From NCBI RefSeq assembly GCF_900107925.1, contig NZ_FNUJ01000011.1, forward strand, positions 186,001-250,000: a stretch of DNA of 64,000 bases, read 5' to 3'. Positions 34,175 to 46,247 of this stretch are shown here, one piece after another. A program made the position numbers and the translations under genes. This DNA is from Amycolatopsis pretoriensis (GTDB lineage: Bacteria > Actinomycetota > Actinomycetes > Mycobacteriales > Pseudonocardiaceae). Numbering within the stretch: the first letter of the stretch is position 1; each line of letters opens with the position of its first letter. Below the pieces are notes generated by a model, which had not been told where the DNA came from, searched no databases, and saw only the letters and a program-made list of their open reading frames with translations.

Positions 34175-35410
34175 TCAGGGAGTGGTCCACTTCTGGTTGG
34201 CGCCGCCACCGCAGGTCCAGATCTGCAGGCGGGTGCCGTTCGCACTGGAGTTGCCGGTGGCGTCGAGGCACTTGTTCGCGTTGGGGTTCACGATGTCCTT
34301 GGCGCCGGAGATCGCCCACTTCTGGGCGACGGTCCCGTTGCAGTCGTAGAGCTGCACCGGTGTGCCGTCCGCGGTGCCCGCGGCGCTGACGTCCATGCAC
34401 TTCCCGAGGGCACGGATCGTGCCGTCGCTCGCGATGGTCCAGTTCTGCGCCGCGTTGCCGTTGCAGTCGGTGATCTGGATCGGCGTGCCGTTGGCGGAGT
34501 TCGCGCCGGCGACGTCGACGCACTTGCCGCCGATGCCGGTGATCCGCCCGGTGCGCCCGGTCGGCGGGGTGCCGCCGCCGACGTCGTTGGTGACGTGGAC
34601 GTAGTCGACGACCAACTGCTGCGGGAACTGCGTGCTGCTGTTGGGGTCGCCCGGCCAGTACCCGCCGACGGCGAGGTTGAGGATGATGAAGAAGTTGTGG
34701 TCGTAGACCCAGCGGTTGCCGTTCAGGTCGGACGGCGTGCGCGTCTGGTAGAGGTTGCCGTCGACGTACCACTTGATCTGGTTGGGCGACCAGTCGACGG
34801 CGTAGGTGTGGAAGTCGTCGGAGAAGTTCGGGCCGTTGTAGGCCGCGCCGATGCCGCCGGAACCGGAGTAGCCGGGGCCGTGGATGGTGCCGTGCACGGT
34901 GTTCGGCTCGAACCCGACGTTCTCCATGATGTCGATCTCGCCGTCGGTCGGCCAGTTGCCGCCGCCGAGCATCCAGAACGCGGGCCACATGCCCTGCCCG
35001 CGCGGGAGCTTCATGCGCGTCTCGAAGTGGCCGTAGGCCTGGCTGAACTTGCCGGCGGTGTTCATCCGCGCGGAGGTGTACTCGCAGCGGCCGTACCAGC
35101 AGTTGTAGTTGCCGGGGTTTTCGCGCTTGGCGGTGATGACGAGGTGGCCCTGGCCGTCGAGCTGGGCGTTGTTGGTGCCGGAGGTGTAGTACTGGCGCTC
35201 GTGGTTGTTGACGTTGTCGCCGGTTTCGAGCTGCCACTTCGAGCCGTCGACGGCGGACCCGGCGGGCCCGTTGAAGTCGTCGGTGAAGGTGGCGGCCGCT
35301 TCGGCGGCGGGGGCGCTCAGCGCTTGCTGCCCGACGAACAGCAGGGACGCGGCGGCGAAGAGTGCCGCTGCTCTTCGGAACTTGCGTGTTTTGCGGAACG
35401 AGGTGGACAT
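34175..35410 (-). CDS. Secreted GH16 endo-beta-1,3-glucanase with C-terminal ricin-B lectin
   Basis: A 411-residue exported enzyme: signal 1-39, GH16 domain 40-275, PPTG linker, ricin-B trefoil 285-411. The catalytic strand GEIDIMENVG carries E158, D160 and E163; MWPAFWMLGG and the aromatic-rich NCWYGRCEYTSARM stretch fit bacterial laminarinases. ATG at 35408-35410 behind GAGAGG. First gene of the hydrolase cluster, with its own promoter and operator region upstream. It would cut beta-1,3-glucan, the main fungal wall polymer. Confidence 0.93.
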   Translation of the reverse strand: MSTSFRKTRKFRRAAALFAAASLLFVGQQALSAPAAEAAATFTDDFNGPAGSAVDGSKWQLETGDNVNNHERQYYTSGTNNAQLDGQGHLVITAKRENPGNYNCWYGRCEYTSARMNTAGKFSQAYGHFETRMKLPRGQGMWPAFWMLGGGNWPTDGEIDIMENVGFEPNTVHGTIHGPGYSGSGGIGAAYNGPNFSDDFHTYAVDWSPNQIKWYVDGNLYQTRTPSDLNGNRWVYDHNFFIILNLAVGGYWPGDPNSSTQFPQQLVVDYVHVTNDVGGGTPPTGRTGRITGIGGKCVDVAGANSANGTPIQITDCNGNAAQNWTIASDGTIRALGKCMDVSAAGTADGTPVQLYDCNGTVAQKWAISGAKDIVNPNANKCLDATGNSSANGTRLQIWTCGGGANQKWTTP

Positions 35411-35546
35411 CGTTGTCGCCTCTCTCACCAGGGGGACCGGCGTTCCGCGCGCAGCACGAAACGCGGGAGGGGAGGTGGCCTCGCATGCCGGGGCGGCGGC
35501 AGGCGCGACCGGCTTCACGACCCCGGGGGCGGGGTGGGCCGTGAGG

Positions 35547-35558
35547 TGGTTCAGACCT
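35547..35558. promoter_or_regulatory. Chitin-gene-type motif, site 1 (DasR-like)
   Basis: TGGTTCAGACCT lies just downstream of the GH16 -10 element. It resembles the TGGTC(T/C)AGACC direct repeats and DasR sites of Streptomyces chitinase promoters, with two changes in the core. It starts the right arm of the CAACAAAG palindrome by two bases. Confidence 0.45.
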
Positions 35559-35579
35559 TTGTTGTGCCTGGCAACAAAG
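35557..35579. promoter_or_regulatory. Operator palindrome at the GH16 start site
   Basis: CTTTGTTG, 7 bp, CAACAAAG: perfect 8-bp arms. It covers the expected transcription start just downstream of the -10 box, the classical place for a repressor. AT-rich arms in GC-rich DNA support function. Binder unknown; the neighbouring ROK proteins are candidates. Confidence 0.6.
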
Positions 35580-35606
35580 TATGCATGGTCCAGACAAGGC
35601 GGGCAA
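35578..35606 (-). promoter_or_regulatory. GH16 operon promoter
   Basis: On the minus strand, -35 TTGCCC (35601-35606), a 17-bp spacer, and -10 CATACT (35578-35583), about 170 bp upstream of the GH16 ATG. Spacing is ideal for a housekeeping sigma factor. Confidence 0.55.
35586..35597. promoter_or_regulatory. Chitin-gene-type motif, site 2 (DasR-like)
   Basis: TGGTCCAGACAA, inside the promoter spacer and in the same orientation as site 1, 39 bp away. It matches 10 of 12 positions of the palindromic TGGTCTAGACCA site of DasR. On the minus strand it contains GTCTGGACC, which recurs upstream of the oligosaccharide transporter. Confidence 0.55.
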
Positions 35607-35656
35607 CCGTCGGGCGGTCATTTTTTTTCAACCCGAATTAAGGGTGGGTTGGTGGC

Positions 35657-35673
35657 GGGGCGGGTGGGTTGGG
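35657..35673 (+). other. Predicted G-quadruplex motif
   Basis: GGGGCGGGTGGGTTGGG: four G-runs with loops of 1, 1 and 2 nt, in a wider G/T-rich stretch about 50 bp upstream of the GH16 -35 element. Confidence 0.5.
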
Positions 35674-35699
35674 TGGTTCCCGGTGAGTGGGGCACGGGG

Positions 35700-35729
35700 T
35701 TGTCCACAGGTTGGGTTGGTTGTGGACAG
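35700..35729. other. Inverted pair of DnaA-box-like sequences
   Basis: TTGTCCACA at 35700-35708 equals the high-GC actinobacterial DnaA box; TGTGGACAG at 35721-35729 is the reverse complement of CTGTCCACA, one base off. They face each other across 12 bp. The alternative is a simple TGTCCACA/TGTGGACA hairpin. Confidence 0.35.
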
Positions 35730-35866
35730 GTGGGTCGGCGGGGCGGGTGGTGCAGGGATTTTGTCGGGGGGTGTCGATACGCTGGAACGGGGTGGTCCCC
35801 CTGGGAGGGGTGGGCTCTGCTTGGCGGCGGCTGGTGCAGGGGCTGGCGCCCCTTTGGGCGTCGCGT

Positions 35867-36020
35867 GGCCCGTTGCCCCTTCCGGCACTCCGAAGCCCGT
35901 TGCCTCTACCGGCGCCCTGATGACTCCCTAGCGCCTGTTGGCGCGCCCGGTAAGTCCCTCGCGCCTGTCGGCGCTTCGGAAAGTCCCCTTGTTCCTCCGG
36001 CACCCCGAAGCCCCATTGTG
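35867..36020. repeat. Imperfect tandem array of 27-30 bp units
   Basis: About five degenerate units, each a GxCCC... opening followed by a C(C/G)GGC-type middle and a CGAA/GGAA-like close, with lengths 27, 27, 30, 30 and 27 bp, all multiples of three. The two central units share GCGCCTGT(T/C)GGCGC, itself a small hairpin. Noncoding by my reading. Confidence 0.55.
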
Positions 36021-36023
36021 ACT

Positions 36024-36082
36024 ACGGCCGGCAGCACCGCGTCAAGGCGGGAAAGATGCCTTGACCCGGTGCTGCCGGCCGT
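36024..36082 (-). terminator. Terminator of the leftward ROK gene
   Basis: A 15-bp outer stem (ACGGCCGGCAGCACC and complement), a 2-nt internal mismatch, an 8-bp inner stem (GTCAAGGC/GCCTTGAC) and a 9-nt loop, about 100 nt beyond the ROK stop. It insulates the GH16 control region. Confidence 0.85.
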
Positions 36083-36179
36083 GTTCTGGCTTCGGATCGG
36101 GGTGCGGGGGAGGTCTGGGTCCTCGTCGGTGCCTGTTCTCGAGTTCCCCTTGCGTTTGGAGCTGGCGCGTGCTGGTTGC

Positions 36180-37409
36180 TCAAGCCGCGTCTGAGTTCGG
36201 TGCTCCCGGCTTTGCGATCTTCGAAGTTGCTCCCTGGGCCAGTAAATCCGCCACTGGCAATGTCGCCGCTCCCGTTGCCACCGCGTCCAGTCCCAGCGAT
36301 CCCAGCTGGATCGATGTCTGGCTGAACGGGTGCCTCAGTGCGTGCTCGCCCGCCACCGAACGGATCCTCGGCAGCAGCTGCTCGCCCAGTGCCGATCCCG
36401 CCCAGCCGCCGATCACTATGCGCTCCGGGTTGAACAAGTTGATCAAGTTCGCTATCCCCGCCCCCAGGTAGCCCGCCGTCTCGTCCAGTACCTTGGCCGC
36501 CGTCTTGGAACGGGGGGCCGCCTCCAGCAGCGCTGCGAACTGGGCCTGCTCGTCCTCGCCCGGGACGTCCTTGCCCCGGACCTTCCGGTACCTCGCCAGC
36601 ACCCCGCCCGCGCCGATGTACGCCTCCAAGCACCCCAACGCTCCGCAGCGGCACTGCTGGCCGCCGTACGCGATTGTTGTGTGGCCCCACTCGCCCGCGC
36701 TGCTCGTTGATCCCCGGTACGTTGTCCCGTCCGTCACCACCGCCGCGCCCACGCCCGAGCCGATCAGTGCTATCACCGCGTGGCGTGCTCCCCGGCCCGC
36801 GCCGAACCACATCTCCGCCTGGCCCTGGGTCTTCGCTCCGTTGTCCACGAACAGCGGCAGGGACACTCCCGCCTCCTGCAGCAGGGACACCAGCGGTACC
36901 GCGTCCCAGCCGACTGTCGGCGCGTGGACCAGTACCCGCTCGCCCTGCTCGACCGTGCCCGGGACGCCTATTCCCACTCCGAGCACGCTCGCGTCCTCGA
37001 AACCCGCGAACACCTCGCGCAACCCCGATGTCACCTGCTCGACCGCCGTTGCCGGGTCCGGGGCCTTCGGGAGCGGGTGGTCGACCGTTGCCAGGCGGTT
37101 CATCGCCAGGTCGAACAGCTCCACCTTGACGCCCGTTTCGCCGATGTCGACGCCTGCGACGTGCCCGTACGCCGGGTCGACGCGCAGCAGCACCCTCGGC
37201 CGGCCGCCGTCCGACTCGACCTGGCCCGCCTCCGTGATCAGCCGCTCTTCGCCCAGCTCGGCCGTCACGTTGCTGACCGTCGCCGCACTCAATCCGGTGA
37301 GCTGGCTCAGTTCGTGCCGCGACAGCGGGCCGTCGAAGTACAGTTTCGACAGCAGCAGGGAACGGTTGTGCCGCCGCAGATCACGGACGGTGGTGCGCTT
37401 GCTCGCCAT
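36180..37409 (-). CDS. ROK-family transcriptional repressor, leftward copy
   Basis: A 409-residue ROK repressor: winged helix (VRDLRRHNRSLLLSKLYFDGPLSRHELSQLTGLSAATVSNVTAELGEERLI) fused to a sugar-kinase-like fold with GVDIGETGVKVELFD, GVGIGVPGTV, FVDNGAKTQG, and the zinc motif CRCGALGCLEAY. ATG 37407-37409; an upstream TTG is less likely. It diverges from a second ROK gene of similar length 132 bp away, and lies between the fungal-wall hydrolases and the oligosaccharide transporter, so a sugar released from glucan or chitin is the likely signal. Confidence 0.9.
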   Translation of the reverse strand: MASKRTTVRDLRRHNRSLLLSKLYFDGPLSRHELSQLTGLSAATVSNVTAELGEERLITEAGQVESDGGRPRVLLRVDPAYGHVAGVDIGETGVKVELFDLAMNRLATVDHPLPKAPDPATAVEQVTSGLREVFAGFEDASVLGVGIGVPGTVEQGERVLVHAPTVGWDAVPLVSLLQEAGVSLPLFVDNGAKTQGQAEMWFGAGRGARHAVIALIGSGVGAAVVTDGTTYRGSTSSAGEWGHTTIAYGGQQCRCGALGCLEAYIGAGGVLARYRKVRGKDVPGEDEQAQFAALLEAAPRSKTAAKVLDETAGYLGAGIANLINLFNPERIVIGGWAGSALGEQLLPRIRSVAGEHALRHPFSQTSIQLGSLGLDAVATGAATLPVADLLAQGATSKIAKPGAPNSDAA

Positions 37410-37478
37410 GGGCAACCCATCTGGAACTCTTACCGGCTGCGACCAGGATGCCTGATCACCGTAAGTTGTGGCTATGTA

Positions 37479-37496
37479 TTAAGTGGTGAACTAAGT
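37479..37496. promoter_or_regulatory. Candidate ROK operator between the divergent ROK genes
   Basis: TTAAGTGGTGAACTAAGT: AT-rich, with two TAAGT half-sites on the plus strand (ACTTA on the minus). The same ACTTA(A/G) half-sites recur as ACTTAAACTTAG at 38789-38800 before the transporter gene. Confidence 0.4.
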
Positions 37497-37541
37497 CCCG
37501 AACCCATAGTGACATGGGCGGCGTCTGGCAGAATCCCCCAG

Positions 37542-38729
37542 GTGACCCAGGTGGTACGCCAAACGACTCGTGACCTCCGTCGGCACAACCGCGCGGCACT
37601 CCTCTCCTCCCTGTACCTCCGCGGTCCCGTCAGCAGGCTGGAACTAGTAGCTGAATCGGGACTTTCGGCCGCCACCGTTACCAACGTCGTCTCCGAGCTC
37701 ATCGCCGACGGCGTCGTCGCCGAGGCCGGCTCGGTCGAATCCGACGGCGGGCGGCCGCGCACGCTGCTCGCCGTGCGGCCCGGGTTCGGGCACGTCGTCG
37801 GTGTCGACGTCGGGGAAACGCACGTCGAGGTCGGCCTGTTCGACTGCGCCCTCGGGACGCTCGGCACGGTCCGGCACCCGCTCGTCGGCACCCGGCTCGA
37901 CCCGGACGAAGTGGCCGGATTGGTGCGAACCGGCATCGCCGAAGTGCTCGAAGGGGGCGAACCGGACGCGGTTTTCGGCGTCGGGATCGGCGTGCCCGGT
38001 GCGGTGCGTGACGGCGGGATCGTGCACGCGCCCACGCTCGGCTGGCGCGGTGTCGCCTTCGCCGACCTCATCCACCCCCACATCGCCGCGCCGCTGCACC
38101 TGGACAACCGCGCCCGCACGCTCGGCCAGGTCGAGGCCTGGCGCGGCGCCGGCCGGGGTGCCGAACGCGCCATCGTCGCGCTGCTCGGCGTCGGCGTCGG
38201 GGCCGCCGTCGCGACCGCCGGGCCGTCGCACCCCGACATCACCACCAGCGAGTGGGGCCACACCGTCGTCAAGGCGGCCGGCGCGGCCTGCCGGTGCGGC
38301 TCGCACGGTTGCCTGGAGGCCTACGTCGGCACCGAGGCGGTCGTCCGGCACTACGCCGACCGGGTCGGCGAGCAACCGGTCATCGGGGACGAGAGCGACA
38401 ACGAGCTGGCGCGGATCGTCGAGGAAGCCCGTGCTGACGGCCCCGCCGCCGACGTCCTCGCCGAGACCGGCGAGTACCTGGGGATCGGCATCGCGAACCT
38501 GATCAACCTGCTCAGCCCGGACCGGGTGGTGCTCTCCGGTTCGGCGGGGGCGATCATGGGGGAGGCGATCCTGCCCGCCGTGCGCGACGCGGTGGGCCGG
38601 CACGCGCTCGACTACCTGGCCGGGCGCACCGAGGTCGTCCTCGGCAGCCTCGGGCCGGACGCGGTCGCGCTCGGCGCGGCCACCCTGCCCATCGCGCAGC
38701 TGCTCGCGAACGGTGGCCGGACCGGCTGA
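37542..38729 (+). CDS. ROK-family transcriptional repressor, rightward copy
   Basis: A 395-residue ROK repressor: TRDLRRHNRAALLSSLYLRGPVSRLELVAESGLSAATVTNVVSELIADGVV (winged helix), GVDVGETHVEVGLFD, GVGIGVPGAV, HLDNRARTLG and the zinc motif CRCGSHGCLEAY. The start is a GTG at 37542 with no ribosome site (another at 37551), possibly leaderless. It is a diverged relative of the leftward ROK protein, sharing most motifs. It precedes the transporter genes by 206 bp and probably represses them. Confidence 0.88.
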   Translation: MTQVVRQTTRDLRRHNRAALLSSLYLRGPVSRLELVAESGLSAATVTNVVSELIADGVVAEAGSVESDGGRPRTLLAVRPGFGHVVGVDVGETHVEVGLFDCALGTLGTVRHPLVGTRLDPDEVAGLVRTGIAEVLEGGEPDAVFGVGIGVPGAVRDGGIVHAPTLGWRGVAFADLIHPHIAAPLHLDNRARTLGQVEAWRGAGRGAERAIVALLGVGVGAAVATAGPSHPDITTSEWGHTVVKAAGAACRCGSHGCLEAYVGTEAVVRHYADRVGEQPVIGDESDNELARIVEEARADGPAADVLAETGEYLGIGIANLINLLSPDRVVLSGSAGAIMGEAILPAVRDAVGRHALDYLAGRTEVVLGSLGPDAVALGAATLPIAQLLANGGRTG

Positions 38730-38732
38730 TTT

Positions 38733-38747
38733 CCTTGCGTCGCAAGG
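38733..38747. terminator. Small hairpin after the rightward ROK gene
   Basis: CCTTGC-GTC-GCAAGG, 6-bp stem and 3-nt loop, 4 nt after the stop. Weak as a terminator; may allow read-through into the transporter operon. Confidence 0.4.
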
Positions 38748-38762
38748 AGTAATCACCGCCAC

Positions 38763-38774
38763 AGGTCTGGACCG
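38763..38774. promoter_or_regulatory. Chitin-gene-type motif before the transporter (DasR-like)
   Basis: AGGTCTGGACCG shares GTCTGGACC with the minus-strand form of the GH16 promoter site at 35586-35597 and matches 9 of 12 positions of TGGTCTAGACCA. It lies 162 bp before the binding-protein start. Confidence 0.45.
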
Positions 38775-38788
38775 CCAGTTCTTTTATT

Positions 38789-38800
38789 ACTTAAACTTAG
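38789..38800. promoter_or_regulatory. Candidate ROK operator before the transporter
   Basis: ACTTAAACTTAG, a tandem pair of ACTTA(A/G) in an AT-rich patch, echoing the site between the two ROK genes. Confidence 0.4.
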
Positions 38801-38829
38801 GTACAAAACGTTACCGCCGTGTTATTGAC

Positions 38830-38843
38830 GTGACCCGAGTCAC
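38830..38843. promoter_or_regulatory. Inverted repeat before the transporter
   Basis: GTGAC-CCGA-GTCAC, 5-bp arms and 4-bp spacer, 92 bp before the binding-protein gene. Function unknown. Confidence 0.3.
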
Positions 38844-38935
38844 CCGGGTTGACTTCTGGGCGTCGTTCGGTCGCCGGCGGTCGGGGCTCGCTACCAGTCG
38901 ACACCTACGCACGTCGTCGATGACTAGGAGGAACG

Positions 38936-41720
<2,785 letters not shown>

Positions 41721-41724
<4 letters not shown>

Positions 41725-42701
41725 GGTACCTGCTGCAACGGCTGGCCTTCTACGTCTTCACGGCCTGGGCCGCCGTCACCATCAACTTCTTCATCCCGCG
41801 GATGATCCCGGGCGACCCGGTGCAGTCGCTGATCGCCAAGAACCAGGGCATGATCAGCCAGGACGCGGTCCAGTCGCTGTACGTCCTGTTCGGGCTCGAC
41901 AAGAACGAAAGCCTGATCTCCCAGTACTTCGACTACTGGGGGCAGCTCTTCCGGGGCGACCTCGGGGTCTCGTTCACGTTCTTCCCGTCGCCGGTGTCGG
42001 ACCTGCTGAGCGACAGTCTGCCGTGGACGATCATCCTGGTCGGCATCACCACGATCGTCGGCTTCGCGCTCGGCACCGGGCTCGGCGTGGTCGCCGGCTG
42101 GAAGCGCGGCTCGTGGGTCGACGGCCTGCTGCCGGTGACGACGTTCCTCTCGTCGATCCCGTACTTCTGGCTCGGCCTGATCGCGCTGACGCTGCTGGCC
42201 GGCCCGGGCAGCTTCTTCCCGTCGTCCGGCGGCTACGACCCGGGCACGGTGCCCGGCTGGGACGGCACGTTCATCGGCAGCGCGATCCAGCACAGCCTGC
42301 TGCCCGCGCTGACCATCCTGATCAGCTCGATGGGCAGCTGGATCCTGGGCATGCGCAACATGATGGTCACCGTCGCGTCGGAGGACTACGTCACGGTCGC
42401 GCACGCCAAGGGCCTGCCCGAACGCCGGGTGATGGTCGGGTACGCGGCGCGCAACGCGCTGCTGCCCAGCGTGTCCGGTTTCGCGCTGGCCCTCGGGTTC
42501 ATCGTCGGCGGCACGCTGCTGGTGGAGATCGTGTTCTCCTACCCCGGCGTCGGCTACCAGTTGTTCCAGGCGGTCGGCTCGCAGGACTACCCGCTGATGC
42601 AGGGCATCTTCCTGATCATCACGCTCTCGGTGCTGGTGGCGAACCTGTTCGCCGACGTCGCCTACCTCGCGCTCGACCCGCGCACCCGGAAGGAGGGCTG
42701 A
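41721..42701 (+). CDS. Opp-type ABC permease (OppB-like)
   Basis: A 326-residue permease with about six helices. It opens MRYLLQRLAFYVFTAWAAVTINFFIPRMIPGDPVQSLIA, the family hallmark, and has GLPERRVMVGYAARNALLPSVSGFALALG as the coupling loop. The ATG overlaps the preceding TGA (ATGA). Confidence 0.9.
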
Positions 42702-42702
42702 C

Positions 42703-44678
<1,976 letters not shown>

Positions 44679-44720
44679 ACGCCGTCTGTCCTATCCGGTC
44701 CCACCTGGAGGAGACCCGCC

Positions 44721-46124
44721 TTGACCGAGACCACCGCCGCGACCGCCGAACAGCAGGCGCTGATCGACACGCTGCCGCCGGACTTCCGCTGGGGCGTCGC
44801 CACCGCCGCCTACCAGATCGAAGGCGCGGTCGCGGAAGACGGGCGCACTCCGTCCATTTGGGACACTTTCTGCCAGGTCCCCTGGGCGATCGACAACAAT
44901 GACAACGGTGACATCGCCTGCGACCACTACCACCGGATGCCGTCGGACATCGAGCTGGTGCGCGAGCTCGGCGCGGACACCTACCGGTTTTCCGTGGCGT
45001 GGCCCCGAGTCCAGCCGCGTGGCCGCGGCGGCGTCAACGAGGCCGGGATCGGGTTCTACGACCGGCTGGTCGACGAGACGCTGAACCGCGGGATCACGCC
45101 GTGGCTCACGCTGTACCACTGGGACCTGCCGCAGGAGCTGGAGGACGCGGGCGGCTGGCCGGCGCGTGACACGGCGTACCGGTTCGCGGACTACGCAATG
45201 CTCGTGTTCGACCGGCTGTCCGATCGTGTGCGGCACTGGACGACGTTGAACGAGCCGTGGTGCTCGGCGATGCACGGGTACGTGCACGGCGTGATGGCGC
45301 CCGGGCGGCGCGACTACGCGGCGGGGCTGCACGCGGTGCACCACCTGCTGCTGGGTCACGGGCTCGCGGTGCAGCGCATGCGCGAGGCGGCCCCGGCGGA
45401 CACGGAGTTCGGCATCACGCTGAACATGTGCACGGCGGACCCGGCGACGGAGTCCGAAGAGGACGTCCGCGCGGCGCGGCAGGCGGACGGCCTCGGCGTC
45501 CGGGTCTACCTGGACCCGCTGGTGCACGGCCGCTACCCGACCGACGTCGTGGACGACTTGGCCTCGCGGGGCGTAAAGCTCCCGATCCAGGACGGCGACC
45601 TCTCGGTGATCTCGACGCCGCTGGACTTCCTCGGCGTGAACTACTACTTCGGCCAGCAGTTCTCGGGCGTGGACGAGAGCGGCGCTTCGGTGGACGAGGA
45701 CGGGGTACCGGCATCGCGGGTGGTCCCGTTCGGCGAGCCGACGACGGCGATGGGCTGGGAGATCCTGCCGGGCAAGTTCACGGAGCTGCTGACCCGCTTG
45801 GGCCGCGACTACCCGGGCTTGCCGATGTACATCACGGAGAACGGCTCGGCGTTCGACGACGACCCGGACTCGTCGGGGTTCGTGCGTGACGAGCAGCGGA
45901 CGGCTTACTTGGCTTCGCACATCGCTGCGGTGGCGGCGGCTCGTGAGGCCGGGGCGGATGTGCGTGGGTATTTCGCTTGGTCCCTTTTGGACAACTTCGA
46001 GTGGGCGTACGGCTACGCGAAGCGGTTCGGGCTGATCCGGGTGGACTACGAGACGCAGGAACGCACGATCAAGCAGAGCGGCTACTTCTACCGCGACACG
46101 GTGCGCCGGGTCCGGGGCAGCTGA
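44721..46124 (+). CDS. GH1 beta-glucosidase
   Basis: A 467-residue cytoplasmic enzyme with no signal peptide. The GH1 opening FRWGVATAAYQIEGAVAEDGRTPSIWDTF, the acid/base motif TLNEPW (E178) and the nucleophile motif YITENG (E373) are intact, as is the aglycone/glycone loop SLLDNFEWAYGYAKRFGL. It would split imported beta-linked disaccharides or oligosaccharides to glucose. TTG start 9 nt after GGAGGAG. Last gene of the transporter operon, followed by a terminator. Confidence 0.93.
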   Translation: MTETTAATAEQQALIDTLPPDFRWGVATAAYQIEGAVAEDGRTPSIWDTFCQVPWAIDNNDNGDIACDHYHRMPSDIELVRELGADTYRFSVAWPRVQPRGRGGVNEAGIGFYDRLVDETLNRGITPWLTLYHWDLPQELEDAGGWPARDTAYRFADYAMLVFDRLSDRVRHWTTLNEPWCSAMHGYVHGVMAPGRRDYAAGLHAVHHLLLGHGLAVQRMREAAPADTEFGITLNMCTADPATESEEDVRAARQADGLGVRVYLDPLVHGRYPTDVVDDLASRGVKLPIQDGDLSVISTPLDFLGVNYYFGQQFSGVDESGASVDEDGVPASRVVPFGEPTTAMGWEILPGKFTELLTRLGRDYPGLPMYITENGSAFDDDPDSSGFVRDEQRTAYLASHIAAVAAAREAGADVRGYFAWSLLDNFEWAYGYAKRFGLIRVDYETQERTIKQSGYFYRDTVRRVRGS

Positions 46125-46139
46125 GCAAGGTCACCTGAT

Positions 46140-46165
46140 CGGGGGTGGGGTACGCCCCACCCCCG
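46140..46165 (+). terminator. Terminator of the transporter/beta-glucosidase operon
   Basis: A perfect 11-bp GC stem (CGGGGGTGGGG and its complement) with a TACG loop, 15 nt after the beta-glucosidase stop. Confidence 0.85.
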
Positions 46166-46247
46166 CGCCGGTGGTGCGCACCATGGTTCGCGCTGCCGTG
46201 CCACCCCTAACGTCGGCTGGGACGGATCCCGACGACGGAGGGGAATC

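Larger units (their letters stand above)
35411..36179. other. 769-bp regulatory intergenic region
   Basis: No gene is called. From the left: the GH16 leader; promoter and operator elements at 35547-35606; an 8-T run at 35621-35628; a strongly G/T-biased stretch (35641-35800) holding a G-quadruplex motif and two inverted DnaA-box-like sites; an imperfect tandem array (35867-36020); and a strong terminator for the ROK gene (36024-36082). A rightward open frame crosses it, but its composition follows the repeats and it shows no domain. Confidence 0.7.

Noticed and set aside
35621..35628. Run of eight T as an intrinsic terminator
   Set aside because: No stable stem lies directly before it on either strand; it sits upstream of a promoter and is more likely part of the AT-rich control region.
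35867..36020. Possible CRISPR array
   Set aside because: Units are contiguous and degenerate with no unique spacers and there are no cas genes.
35205..36194. Rightward 329-codon open frame across the GH16 start and its control region
   Set aside because: It begins antisense to the GH16 gene, follows the tandem repeats in composition, and has no domain or ribosome site.
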